DNA of 64,000 nucleotides, taken from contig JAHBYU010000003.1 in NCBI GenBank assembly GCA_019635775.1, forward strand, positions 151,686 to 215,685, written 5' to 3'. This document shows, piece by piece, positions 24,236 to 33,081 of this stretch. Source of the stretch: Rhizobiaceae bacterium (GTDB taxonomy: Bacteria > Pseudomonadota > Alphaproteobacteria > Rhizobiales > Rhizobiaceae). The translations under genes and the position numbers were made by a program. Under the pieces are notes generated by a model that saw nothing but the letters and a program-made list of their open reading frames with translations, was not told the DNA's origin and ran no database searches. The stretch's first letter is position 1; every line of letters begins with the position of its first letter.

Positions 24236-24820
24236 TCATCGCAATCCGTCCTCTCCCTTGACCTGCGATGCTTCCAGCCCGCCCATCCGACTATGCACGC
24301 GACCGCCGATCGACATGGCAAGGGCGAACAGGATTTCGTCGGGTCGCGGACCCTCCGGATCAGCAACGGTGATCGCATCGAAATGACTGCGAACATAGGC
24401 GGCGTTGGTGTGGCCGAGTGGCACGTCGAGGCTGGCGCCAAAGGCGCCGCGCTTCATAGCCGAGGGTACGATGGCTTTCGATGCGCCGAGGCTCTCGCGC
24501 ATCGAGTAGCCTCCCGGGACGTGCCAGAGAGCCCCGTGCTCGAGCTCGCCCGCAGTTCCGACGATCGCTCCCTTGCCATAGCCGTCGATGACAGATGCGT
24601 CGCCGCCGAGAACGGCAAGCAGGCGCTCGGTCAAAAGCCGGCCGAGTGGCTTCAGATCGTCCATCGCCGGTTGAAGCTCTGCCGAATAGGCACCGGCGAA
24701 CGGATTCTTCACGATCGCCCACGCTGCCGCCCGTTTGCGCGGGTGCTCAGGCGACGGACCGCCGTCATGATGGATTTCTTCATTGAGCACCGCGATCTTG
24801 CGGATCGGAAATTCAGGCAT
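24236..24820 (-). CDS. Amino acid synthesis family protein (DUF1185)
   Basis: A 194-residue protein of Pfam family DUF1185 (AA_synth), recognised by the N-terminal RKIAVLNEEIHHDGG and the conserved VIDGYGKGAIVGTAGELEHGA and GHTNAAYVRSHFDA segments. No enzyme activity is established for the family. It overlaps the UPF0280 gene by 8 bases and precedes the MarR gene. The glycine-rich segments and conserved His and Glu residues would suit a small catalytic role, perhaps on a ring-opening intermediate; that is inference. Confidence 0.85.
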   Translation of the reverse strand: MPEFPIRKIAVLNEEIHHDGGPSPEHPRKRAAAWAIVKNPFAGAYSAELQPAMDDLKPLGRLLTERLLAVLGGDASVIDGYGKGAIVGTAGELEHGALWHVPGGYSMRESLGASKAIVPSAMKRGAFGASLDVPLGHTNAAYVRSHFDAITVADPEGPRPDEILFALAMSIGGRVHSRMGGLEASQVKGEDGLR

Positions 24821-25712
24821 GCATCTCTTCCCTGTGCATTTCGTTCTTCAGGCCTCGACCGGCCGGTCGATCCTCGCCTACGTCGCCACAAATACGGTCT
24901 TCTCCATTGAGGAAAAGCGCAGCCGCCTCGATCAGCCGATTCCGGCGCAGGTCTTGCGCAATCGCCAGCCCGTTTTCGAGCGCGGCGGCAACGTCTCCGC
25001 TCGAAAGTGCTCCGACATCCGTCGTCACCAGGATGTCGCCGAGGTCGCTGTCTGGTGAAAGCGAATTCGCAGGCACACGCGTGATCGCAGCATGTCCGGG
25101 CAGGTCGACGGCATTGGCGATGATGGTCGCGGCCGCGTCCGCTTCGGCTCCCGAGCGCGCCAGAACGGTCACCGCATCGGCGATGCCGAGTGAAAGGGAC
25201 CGTCCGCGCCAGCCGCTGGTTGCGACCCCGCGCACCGCATCTTCCGCGCTCACCGCAACCGTGTCGGCAAGTCCATTGCCCGTTCCGGCGATGGCAAGCC
25301 GCATGGAGAAACCAGGCGCCAGGTGCAACGCGCTGTCGCCACCATTGTTGACATAGGCTTTCTCAAGCCTGCGCCCCGCGACCAGGCTCGACAGTATTTC
25401 GTCGGCTACCGAACCGGCAACGGCGGCCATCGGCGTGATGAACGTCCGGCCGGCCAGCGGCGAGACTGCCGCCTCCATCCTCTGTGCGGTCCTGCTCCTG
25501 AATAAGCGCGGTGTAGGCGGCGAGGCGCTGCGCAAAGCGGGCAGCTCCTCGACCAGTTCAGTCAGAACCGTCTGGAACCGATCGATCGCCTGCGTGTATG
25601 CGGCTTCGACCTCGCCGGCTTGTCCGAACGCCTCCACCACGAGATCGATCGGCCCGTGATTCAGGTGGAGCCGCCGGCCATCCGGCAGGAGAGCCGCCTG
25701 AGGACCGGTCAT
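24813..25712 (-). CDS. UPF0280-family protein
   Basis: A 299-residue protein of UPF0280, a family related to ApbE-like folds and without a proven function. Visible features are FITPMAAVAGSVADEILSSL, the KAYVNNGGDSALHLAPG segment, and VATSGWRGRSLSLGIADAVTVLA followed by DLPGHAAI. It overlaps the reductase-like gene by ATGA at its start and the DUF1185 gene by 8 bases at its end, so it is made in fixed proportion with them. It may handle a reduced pyridine intermediate or help cofactor assembly; neither can be decided here. Confidence 0.85.
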   Translation of the reverse strand: MTGPQAALLPDGRRLHLNHGPIDLVVEAFGQAGEVEAAYTQAIDRFQTVLTELVEELPALRSASPPTPRLFRSRTAQRMEAAVSPLAGRTFITPMAAVAGSVADEILSSLVAGRRLEKAYVNNGGDSALHLAPGFSMRLAIAGTGNGLADTVAVSAEDAVRGVATSGWRGRSLSLGIADAVTVLARSGAEADAAATIIANAVDLPGHAAITRVPANSLSPDSDLGDILVTTDVGALSSGDVAAALENGLAIAQDLRRNRLIEAAALFLNGEDRICGDVGEDRPAGRGLKNEMHREEMHA

Positions 25713-27238
25713 GCCACGCGTCCTCCCGCATCGCCAAGATGTAGCTGGGCCAGCGGCGGCCAGGGATTTGCCCGCGGGGCGCCTGTCTCACGTCGTGGGT
25801 TGTGGTATTCTCCGCCGTTCTCCAGCACGTCGGCAACGCTCCGGATATGGTCGGCATGTCCGCCGAGCGCAACGTAGTCGTCACGGCGCAGGGTGAACTC
25901 GATCGGAGCGACCAGCGCTGGCGTGGGCACATAGCCGAACGCGTTGTCAGGCACGCGCATCACGTCGACCATCAGCGTGATGCCGCCGCCTGGCCAAACA
26001 TAGACCGGCGCTCCCCCGACCGTCACATAGGTCTGGAGCCCCTGCACCGAGCGGGTGAGGAGAACGGGATTCTCGACAACGCCGGCGCGTAGCGACCCGC
26101 CTGCCCCTCCGACGAAAAGAACCGTGCACAAGGCCGGCTCGCAGTTCTCCTCGATCAGTTCCACCGACTTTCTGAGCCGCTCTGGAAAAGGCTTTTCGAC
26201 GGGCGTCAACGTCTCGTCCAGTTCATAATAGGCGAATTGCTCGCCGGTCGTGGACACCATCAGCAGAGAAAGTCCGGGCCGCGCGCCCTTCTTTGCGTTC
26301 CAGTCCCCGAGGATGGCGAGGGGATCGGAGATTGCAGTGCCGCCCCAGCCGAGCCCCGGCTCGGACACCTTGAAATAGCGACCGGGCGTCGAGCGGCGAC
26401 CGATGATCTTGATGCCAGTGTCCTCCCACCCCAGCACCTTGCCGGCCTGGTGCTCGGAGACGACGCCCGTGATGTGGTCGTCGACAACGACGACTTCATC
26501 GACGAGCCCGCGCCACTGCGCCGCAAACATTCCAATGGTTGCCGAGCCGCAGCCGACGCGCATGCGGTTTTCCAGCTTGCCGTCGATCACCGGCGGCCTC
26601 CCCGCCTGAACGACGACGCTTGCGCCGCCGTCTATGGTCAGTTCCACGGGCTGCTTGTTGCAGAGGTTGAGCAGCGCGTCGCATGTAACGCGACCCTCGG
26701 ACTTTGAGCCTCCGGTCAGGTGATGCACGCCGCCGAGCGAAAGCATCTGCGAGCCATATTCGCCGGTCGTCACATGGCCGATCGCTTCGCCGCCTGCACG
26801 CACGGTCGCGGCCTCCGGACCTATGTGGCGGTCCGTGTCGATCTTCACCTTGACGCCGCAGTAGGAGAAGATGCCCTCGGTCACCACTGTGACGAGATCG
26901 ACGCCCTCCACCTCCTGGCTGACGATGAAGGGCGCCGGCTTGTAGTCGGGATAGGTGGTGCCTGCGCCGATGGCCGTCACGAAGCGCTGGCCGGTGTTGA
27001 CCAGTCCGCCATCGCCAGCCTGCCCGGCGTCGAACGAGATTGCCTCCGCAGCCCGCTCGAGGATCGTCAGCGGATCGAGTCTGACGATCCGCCCCTCGAC
27101 ATTTCCATAGCGGTCGCATGCGCCCGAGCGCCCGTCGGCGATGTAGCACATGACGGGACAGGCATCGCAGCGGATCTTCTCGGCGACCTGCTTCTCGCCG
27201 GGTTCATGCGTTTCAAAACGTTCGGCCAGCTCGCTCAT
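25709..27238 (-). CDS. 6-hydroxynicotinate-reductase-like iron-sulfur protein
   Basis: A 509-residue protein of the family annotated as 6-hydroxynicotinate reductase, which in anaerobes reduces 6-hydroxynicotinate with ferredoxin to 1,4,5,6-tetrahydro-6-oxonicotinate. The N terminus has Cys24, Cys27, Cys31 and Cys41 (CDACPVMC then SGAC), a likely 4Fe-4S site. The long remainder is rich in conserved glycine segments such as VGCGSATIGMFA and GRRSTPGRYFKV. It is coupled by ATGA overlaps to the Mo-hydroxylase gene before it and UPF0280 after it. The assignment rests on family resemblance and context, and the true substrate could be another oxo-pyridine. Confidence 0.75.
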   Translation of the reverse strand: MSELAERFETHEPGEKQVAEKIRCDACPVMCYIADGRSGACDRYGNVEGRIVRLDPLTILERAAEAISFDAGQAGDGGLVNTGQRFVTAIGAGTTYPDYKPAPFIVSQEVEGVDLVTVVTEGIFSYCGVKVKIDTDRHIGPEAATVRAGGEAIGHVTTGEYGSQMLSLGGVHHLTGGSKSEGRVTCDALLNLCNKQPVELTIDGGASVVVQAGRPPVIDGKLENRMRVGCGSATIGMFAAQWRGLVDEVVVVDDHITGVVSEHQAGKVLGWEDTGIKIIGRRSTPGRYFKVSEPGLGWGGTAISDPLAILGDWNAKKGARPGLSLLMVSTTGEQFAYYELDETLTPVEKPFPERLRKSVELIEENCEPALCTVLFVGGAGGSLRAGVVENPVLLTRSVQGLQTYVTVGGAPVYVWPGGGITLMVDVMRVPDNAFGYVPTPALVAPIEFTLRRDDYVALGGHADHIRSVADVLENGGEYHNPRRETGAPRANPWPPLAQLHLGDAGGRVA

Positions 27239-29988
27239 GGGGCAGCCTCCTTCGCCCTGATCGCCTCCAGGATCCGAGTCGGCGTGGCAGGCACCTTGGC
27301 CGGCAAGACGCCGGTTGCGTGGCGGATCGCATTCAGGATCGCAGGCGCTGTGGGGATCAGCACATGCTCGCCAAGGCCCTTGGCGCCGAAAGGCCCTTCC
27401 GGATCGGGCACTTCGACGATGATGGATTCGATCTCGGGTACGTCGCCGATGGTCGGGATCAGGTAATCGTGCAGGTTCTCGGTGCGGCCGGGGATATACT
27501 CTTCCATCAGCGCCAGCCCGATGCCTTGCGCTATGCCGCCTTCGATCTGGCCCTCGACCAGAAGTGGATTGATGGCGCGACCGACATCGTGGGCGGCAGT
27601 GATCTTGATCAGCTTCACGGTGCCGAGTCTCATGTCGACTTCCAGCTCGGCAATCTGAGCGCCGTAGCCGTAGACCGCATAAGGCTTGCCTTGCCCCTTT
27701 TCGTCGAGCGCCTCTGTCGGCGGATCGTAGCTCTCCTGCACGCAGAAGACGTAGCCCTCTCCGTCGAGGGGCAATTGCCCGAGTTCCACGCGTCGCGATG
27801 CCTCGCCTTCCCGGATCACGATCGTGCCCATCTCGAAGGAGAGCTGCGCGCCGGACGATACGTTTGCGCAGCGCGTGATCGATTCCCTCAGCGCACGGGC
27901 CGCCTTTTGCGCTGCCTTGCCCGAAATGTAGGTCTGGCGTGAGGCCGAGGTCTTGCCGGCATCCGGCGTTATCGTCGTATCGGCTCCGACCAGCTCAAGG
28001 TCGGCGAGAGGAAGGCCGAGCGTGTCCGAGAATATCTGCGCGATGACGGTGTTGGCGCCCTGCCCGATATCCACCGCTCCCTGATGCAGGATTACTTTTC
28101 CTTCGGCGGTGATGCCGGCCTTGATCGTCGAGGGATTGGCGATCGAGGTGTTGCCGCAGCCGTACCAGCAGGACGCGACGCCGACACCCCGCCTGCGTTC
28201 GCGATGCTGCTCGTTGAACGCAGACGCGTCCGCCAGGGCACGCGACCAATGGGGCCGGAGCGCCGTCAGGCACGCTTCGATGCCGACGCCGCTTTCCAGC
28301 TTCTGGCCCGTTACGGTGGAATCGCCGTCACGCAGCGCGTTCCTCAGCCGGAACTCCAGCCGATCCATCCCGAGCTTGTCCGCGAGAGCGTCGTAGAGCG
28401 TTTCCTGCGCGATGGTGGCCTGTGGGACGCCGAAGCCACGAAACGCTCCGCCGTTCGGCCCGTTCGTATGGATGGCGCGACCCGCGGCGCGGTAGTTCGG
28501 CGTACGGTAGGGTCCGGAAGCATGCACGGGCACACGGTTGGCGACAGTCGGCCCGAAGCTGGCATAGGGGCCGGTGTTGAATATCGCCTCGAATGTCATG
28601 GCGACTATATTGCCGTCGGCATCGGCGCCGATCGTGGCCTGCATTTCGGCCGGATGACGTTTGGTCGTCGATGTCATCGACTCGGTTCTGGTGTAGGCGA
28701 GCGCGGCTGGTCGGCCCGTTTTCAACGCGACCAGGCCGATCAGCGGTTGAACGGAGACATCGATTTTCGAGCCGAAGCCTCCGCCAGTTGCGGACGGCAT
28801 GATACGCACCTTCTCCAAAGGAAGGCCGAGAACCTGCGCCGTATCTTCGCGATCCATATGCGGCGCCTGCGTGCAGGCGGAGATCACCACCGTGTCGCCA
28901 TCCATGCGGGCAAAGCCGGCCTCCGGCTCGATATAGGCATGCTCGACCCAGGAGGTCTCGATGGCGCCCGAAACCACATGGGCGGCGGCGCGCAGGGCAG
29001 CCTCCGGATCGCCTCGCTCGACCAGACCGGCGGTCAGGAGGTTGTTGGGCCGGCCGGCATTGAGCAGCGTGGCGCCCGGCTTTTGCGCGTCGTGCACCGA
29101 CAGCGCATGCGGCTCTTCCGACCACAAGACAGGGAAGTTCGTGACGTCGAGGTCGGCCATGGCGGCCCGCTCTGCAGCGATCAGTGCAATCGCCTCGCCA
29201 CGGAAACGCACGATACCTTCGGCCAGCGCAGGCTGGTCAGCAAAGGCGGGAATGACGCCGAAGACGTTACGACCCGGAATGTCGGCTGCCGTGAAGACGG
29301 CGACAATCCCGGGATTGGCTTTGCGCCAAGCCACGAGATCGCCGAAACTGAAACGCGCATGATGGTATGGCGAACGCACGACGCATACCGCCAGCGCGTC
29401 AAGAGGAAAACCGTCCGCGCCAAACGTCTCTTCGCCCTTCACCTTCGGTAGGCCGTCAAGTCTTCGCGGCGAGGAGCCGACAGCCTTGCCGGCTTGTGGA
29501 AACCCATGAACCAGATCGCCCTCGTGCCGCCAGGCCTCCATTACCGCAGTCACGATCTTGCGGTAACCGGTACAACGGCAGAGAACGCCGCCAAGCGCGT
29601 CCTGCACCTCGGCCACGCTGGGTTTCGGCTTGCGCGCCAGCAGCGCCGTCGCAGTCACCAGCAGTCCCGGCGTGCAGATTCCGCATTGCGCCGCTCCATG
29701 GTGCAGGAACGAGGCCTGCAGCGCCGACAGGCGCTCGCCGGCAAGGCCTTCGACGGTGGATATGGAACGTCCTTCGGCCGAGGCCGCCGGCACGAGACAG
29801 GCGCAGGCCGGCTCTCCGTCCAGCAGCACGGTGCAAGCCCCGCAGTCGCCGGCGTCGCAGCCGACCTTGGTTCCGGTGAGACGAAGCTCGTCGCGCAGCA
29901 CCGATGAAAGCCGCGTCAGCGGATGCACTGAAACCGTAGCCGGCGCACCGTTGACCTCGAAGGTGATGGCATTGCCGTGAACGTTCAT
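27235..29988 (-). CDS. Molybdenum hydroxylase, fused 2Fe-2S and Mo-cofactor subunits
   Basis: A xanthine-dehydrogenase-family enzyme of 917 residues that hydroxylates a ring carbon with water. Residues 1-155 are the two 2Fe-2S domains: Cys44, 49, 52 and 64 (GCDAGDCGACTV), then Cys102, 105, 137 and 139 (CGICTPG and CRCTGYRK). The rest is the molybdopterin domain, with GGFGSKIDVSVQP, GGAFRGFGVPQ and the C-terminal GPFGAKGLGE segment that carries the active-site Glu in the family. The FAD subunit is encoded just upstream (ATGA overlap). A fusion of the small and large subunits is less common than separate genes. Nicotinate or a related N-heterocycle is inferred from the neighbouring reductase and pncA. 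Confidence 0.92.
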   Translation of the reverse strand: MNVHGNAITFEVNGAPATVSVHPLTRLSSVLRDELRLTGTKVGCDAGDCGACTVLLDGEPACACLVPAASAEGRSISTVEGLAGERLSALQASFLHHGAAQCGICTPGLLVTATALLARKPKPSVAEVQDALGGVLCRCTGYRKIVTAVMEAWRHEGDLVHGFPQAGKAVGSSPRRLDGLPKVKGEETFGADGFPLDALAVCVVRSPYHHARFSFGDLVAWRKANPGIVAVFTAADIPGRNVFGVIPAFADQPALAEGIVRFRGEAIALIAAERAAMADLDVTNFPVLWSEEPHALSVHDAQKPGATLLNAGRPNNLLTAGLVERGDPEAALRAAAHVVSGAIETSWVEHAYIEPEAGFARMDGDTVVISACTQAPHMDREDTAQVLGLPLEKVRIMPSATGGGFGSKIDVSVQPLIGLVALKTGRPAALAYTRTESMTSTTKRHPAEMQATIGADADGNIVAMTFEAIFNTGPYASFGPTVANRVPVHASGPYRTPNYRAAGRAIHTNGPNGGAFRGFGVPQATIAQETLYDALADKLGMDRLEFRLRNALRDGDSTVTGQKLESGVGIEACLTALRPHWSRALADASAFNEQHRERRRGVGVASCWYGCGNTSIANPSTIKAGITAEGKVILHQGAVDIGQGANTVIAQIFSDTLGLPLADLELVGADTTITPDAGKTSASRQTYISGKAAQKAARALRESITRCANVSSGAQLSFEMGTIVIREGEASRRVELGQLPLDGEGYVFCVQESYDPPTEALDEKGQGKPYAVYGYGAQIAELEVDMRLGTVKLIKITAAHDVGRAINPLLVEGQIEGGIAQGIGLALMEEYIPGRTENLHDYLIPTIGDVPEIESIIVEVPDPEGPFGAKGLGEHVLIPTAPAILNAIRHATGVLPAKVPATPTRILEAIRAKEAAP

Positions 29989-30845
29989 GCTGCGGCCTCC
30001 GCTTCGGCAAGCCCGAGAGCGTCACGGACCGTGCGGCGAACGAGTTCGCGCGCCGCGGCAAGGCGATAGCCGGCGCTGCCGCGCACGTCGTCGATAGGGG
30101 TGAGCGGGGCGAGCGGATCGGAACCGATCGCGCGGTTGATCTCGCCTGGAGTCCGCAGGCCGATCAATGTCGCCTCAAGCTGTCGAAGACGTTGCGCCAC
30201 GGCCGAACAGGAACCGACCGAAACGGAAGCGTCGGTGATCCGCCCCTCCGGATCCGTGACAAGACGTGCAGCGACCATCGCGATGGAGATGACGAGGTAT
30301 CGCCGTGCGCCCAGTTTGCGGAAGGCAGACGTTCCCGAAAGCACCTTGCGCGGAATACGTATGGCGGTGACCATCTCGTCAGGTTGAAGTGCGGTCTTCC
30401 GGTTACCGAGGATGAAAGCGTCCAGCGCCATCAATCGTTGCCCTGCCTGTGAGCGCAGTTCCACCTCGGCGTCGAGCGCCAGCAAGGCCGGGACGCCATC
30501 GGCCGCCGGGGATGCGTTGCAGAGATTGCCTGCTATGGTCGCGACATTCTGGATCTGTGGCGAGCCGACTTCGAGCGCGACCTGTTTCAGCATATCGAAG
30601 GCGGGCGGCAGGTTTTGTCGGATCACGTCTGTCCACGTCGTGCGCGCGCCGATGATGAAATGGGCGTCCGTCTCGCAGAAGCCGCGCAGCGTCTTAAGCG
30701 CATTGATATCGAGAACGTTTTCCAGAACCGGCCGGCTGCCGAGCGCGGGATAGAAGTCCGTTCCGCCGGCGATGATCTTCCATGGCGCTTCGCCCAGCAG
30801 CGCCAGCGCTTCATCGATGTCCCTGGGTTTCGCGTAACGGATCAC
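29985..30845 (-). CDS. Molybdenum hydroxylase FAD-binding subunit
   Basis: The CoxM/FAD-binding subunit of a xanthine-dehydrogenase-type enzyme, 286 residues. FAD pyrophosphate motifs are IIAGGTDFYPALGS near residue 24 and TIAGNLCNASPAAD near residue 103, with the family C-terminal domain after residue 175. It passes electrons from the 2Fe-2S centres of the fused subunit to an acceptor. It is the first gene of the six-gene operon that runs to the MarR gene, and a palindromic site 46 bases upstream of its ATG probably controls it. Confidence 0.93.
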   Translation of the reverse strand: MIRYAKPRDIDEALALLGEAPWKIIAGGTDFYPALGSRPVLENVLDINALKTLRGFCETDAHFIIGARTTWTDVIRQNLPPAFDMLKQVALEVGSPQIQNVATIAGNLCNASPAADGVPALLALDAEVELRSQAGQRLMALDAFILGNRKTALQPDEMVTAIRIPRKVLSGTSAFRKLGARRYLVISIAMVAARLVTDPEGRITDASVSVGSCSAVAQRLRQLEATLIGLRTPGEINRAIGSDPLAPLTPIDDVRGSAGYRLAAARELVRRTVRDALGLAEAEAAA

Positions 30846-30890
30846 GCAATGCCTCGCGGCTCCTCACGGCCCCTTCAGGCCATGAGAAAA

Positions 30891-30910
30891 ATCATTCGTA
30901 TGCAAATGAT
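30891..30910. promoter_or_regulatory. Shared palindromic site 2 (hydroxylase operon/pncA divergent region)
   Basis: ATCATTCGTATGCAAATGAT has perfect 6-base arms (ATCATT/AATGAT). Its inner 16 bases (30894-30909) match the site between fpr and hyuA at 14 of 16 positions. It lies 46 bases upstream of the FAD-subunit start and 116 bases upstream of pncA, so one bound regulator could control both directions. Confidence 0.7.
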
Positions 30911-31025
30911 ATCAGCGACCTGTCGAATGTCAAAGAGAAGCGACAGAAAACCGTTGACGGCAGCGTGCCGACAGTCGAACCTCGACCTTGGGAACACAGC
31001 TTGTTGGGGTCGTCTGGAGAAGTTC

Positions 31026-31631
31026 ATGGGTGCCGAGGCATTGATTGTCGTCGATCTGCAAAACGATTTCTGCCCCGGAGGTGCGCTTGCCGTCGAAGGC
31101 GGCCACGAGATCGTGCCGATCATCAACCGGCTGGTGCATGACTTCGAGCATGTCATCCTGACGCAGGACTGGCACCCGCGCCATCACTCCAGCTTTGCCT
31201 CGAGTCATCCCGGTCGCCAGCCGTTCGAAACGGTCCAGATGCCTTATGGCCCGCAGACGCTTTGGCCGGATCATTGCATACAGGGAACGCATGGCGCGGC
31301 CTTCCATCCCGACTTCTTCCATGACAAGGCGGAACTCATTATCCGCAAAGGCTTTCGCCCGGCCATCGACAGCTACTCGGCTTTCTTCGAGAACGATCAC
31401 AAGACCCAGACCGGACTGGCCGGATACCTGCGCGAGCGAGGCATCCGCACGGTAACGATAGCCGGACTGGCCACAGACTATTGCGTCGCCTATTCGGCTC
31501 TTGATTCGGTCGGACGCGGCTTCATCACGAAAATCAGGCTCGACGCTTGCCGGGGCATAGATCTGGGCGGTTCCATGGCCACCATGACCTCCGAGATGAA
31601 GGCGGCGGGCGTCACTTTGCTTGAGGGCTGA
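31026..31631 (+). CDS. pncA: Nicotinamidase
   Basis: Hydrolyses nicotinamide to nicotinate and ammonia in the cytoplasm. The 201-residue protein has the catalytic triad Asp10 (VVDLQNDFCPGGAL), Lys108 (IIRKGF) and Cys153 (ATDYCVAYSALD), and metal ligands Asp48, His50 and His83 (TQDWHP and WPDHCIQG). The near-full match to the PncA consensus makes a different amidase unlikely. The start at 31026 follows GGAGA. It is divergent from the hydroxylase operon across the shared palindrome and convergent with the Liv-type transporter. It would supply nicotinate either to PncB or to the breakdown route. Confidence 0.95.
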   Translation: MGAEALIVVDLQNDFCPGGALAVEGGHEIVPIINRLVHDFEHVILTQDWHPRHHSSFASSHPGRQPFETVQMPYGPQTLWPDHCIQGTHGAAFHPDFFHDKAELIIRKGFRPAIDSYSAFFENDHKTQTGLAGYLRERGIRTVTIAGLATDYCVAYSALDSVGRGFITKIRLDACRGIDLGGSMATMTSEMKAAGVTLLEG

Positions 31632-31637
31632 GCGCCC

Positions 31638-32345
31638 TCAGGTCACGCCGACATAACGCTTCACGATATCCGGATCCTCGCGCAACCGATCGACCTCGAC
31701 CGTTTCGCGAACCCGACCATTTTCGATGAATGATACGCGGTCGGCGACCTTCAGCACCGCGTCTACCCGCTGTTCCACGAGGATCGTCGAGACGCCACGA
31801 TCTCTCAGGGTCGCGACCGACTGGCGGATCTTCGCAATCATCGAAGGCATCAGGCCCTCGGTGGGTTCGTCAAGCAGCAGGACTCGCGGTTCCAGACAAA
31901 GCGCACGCGCCATTGCCAACTGCTGCTGCTCGCCTCCCGACAATGTGCCGGAGCGCTGCCTCAATCTTTCGCGCAGGACGGGAAAGAGGTCGAGCACCGC
32001 TTCGCGCACGTCACTGCCCATGTGCCGCGCCATCAAGCCGATCTCGATGTTCTCTGCGACCGTCATCTCGGCGAACAGCCGCCTGCCCTGCGGAACATAG
32101 GCGACACCGGCCCTAGGAACCTCATGCGGGGGCAATCGCGTGAGTTCCACGTCGCCGAGCCTGATCGATCCGGCTCGCGCCGGCACGAGCCCCATGATGC
32201 ATTTCAGGGCGGTGGTCTTGCCCGCTCCGTTGCGGCCGAGCAGGCAATGAACCTCGCCCTGCCTGAGGGACAGGTCCAGGCTATAGAGGACCTGCGTCTC
32301 CCCATAGAAGCAGTCAACGCCACGAACCGAAAGCGCGTCAGCCAT
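31638..32345 (-). CDS. Branched-chain-type ABC transporter ATP-binding protein (LivF-like)
   Basis: A 235-residue ATPase of the HAAT (Liv) importer family. Walker A is GRNGAGKTT, the signature LSGGEQQQLAMARAL, and Walker B VLLLDEPTEGL. The start at 32345 overlaps the LivG-like stop by 8 bases; the longer open frame to 32444 lies inside the LivG-like gene. It is the last gene of the five-gene transporter operon. Its genomic place suggests uptake of the island's substrate, such as a nicotinamide-like amide, but these importers also carry amino acids, urea and amides. Confidence 0.93.
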   Translation of the reverse strand: MADALSVRGVDCFYGETQVLYSLDLSLRQGEVHCLLGRNGAGKTTALKCIMGLVPARAGSIRLGDVELTRLPPHEVPRAGVAYVPQGRRLFAEMTVAENIEIGLMARHMGSDVREAVLDLFPVLRERLRQRSGTLSGGEQQQLAMARALCLEPRVLLLDEPTEGLMPSMIAKIRQSVATLRDRGVSTILVEQRVDAVLKVADRVSFIENGRVRETVEVDRLREDPDIVKRYVGVT

Positions 32346-33081
32346 CCTCGTCTCCCTCTTCGGGAGTGCCCAGATAGGCATGCTGGACGGCTGCGTTTGA
32401 GCGGATCTGTTCCGGTGTTCCTTCGGCGAGGATGCGCCCGGCATTCAGGACCGTGATGCGGTCGGCCAATTCCATGACAACGGGCATGTTGTGCTCGATC
32501 AGGAGGACGGTGGCGTCGCGCGCGATCTCGCGCACCAGCCCGATGAAATTCTCGATCTCGCCGTCCGAAAGGCCCTGGGTCGGTTCATCGAGGATGAGAA
32601 GTCGCGGTTTCAGCGCCAATCCCATGGCAACCTCCAGGAGGCGCTGGTGCCCGTAGGACAGGGTGCCTGCTACGATGTCCTCCCGGCCGGCCAGCCCGAC
32701 CCGCTCGAGCGCGGCCATCACGCCGGCATGCACCGCGCCATGCCGTCTGCCGTCGGTCAGCGTACGTTGGATCGGAAGCGCGACGTTGTCATAGGCAGTC
32801 AGGTTCGCGAACACGCTGGTGATCTGGAACGTATAGGCGATGCCGTGCCGTACGCGTTCGTGCGGCGGCATGTTGGTGATGTCGTTGCCGTCGAAAACGA
32901 TCATGCCCGAAGAGGATTCGATTCGCCCGCAGATCAGGCTGACGAAGGTGGTCTTGCCGGCTCCATTCGGGCCGATGATGGCGCGGATCTCACCCTGCAT
33001 GACCGCAAAGTCGATATTGTCCACCGCCTTCAGCCCGCCGAATTGGCGACTTAGGTCCTTTGTTGTCAGAAGCGGCGTCAT
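32338..33081 (-). CDS. Branched-chain-type ABC transporter ATP-binding protein (LivG-like)
   Basis: A 247-residue ATPase with Walker A GPNGAGKTTFVSL, a family GTLSYGHQRLLEVAMGL signature and Walker B LLILDEPTQGLS. The Liv-G group pattern THNMPVVMELADRI is seen as IEHNMPVVMELADRI. The start at 33081 forms an ATGA overlap with the LivM-like gene; an ATG six codons upstream is less likely. It forms the nucleotide-binding pair with the LivF-like protein. Confidence 0.93.
   Translation of the reverse strand: MTPLLTTKDLSRQFGGLKAVDNIDFAVMQGEIRAIIGPNGAGKTTFVSLICGRIESSSGMIVFDGNDITNMPPHERVRHGIAYTFQITSVFANLTAYDNVALPIQRTLTDGRRHGAVHAGVMAALERVGLAGREDIVAGTLSYGHQRLLEVAMGLALKPRLLILDEPTQGLSDGEIENFIGLVREIARDATVLLIEHNMPVVMELADRITVLNAGRILAEGTPEQIRSNAAVQHAYLGTPEEGDEDG

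Noticed and set aside
28084-29451. 455-codon plus-strand frame inside the Mo-hydroxylase gene
   Set aside because: Antisense shadow; the minus strand has all cluster cysteines and Mo-domain motifs.
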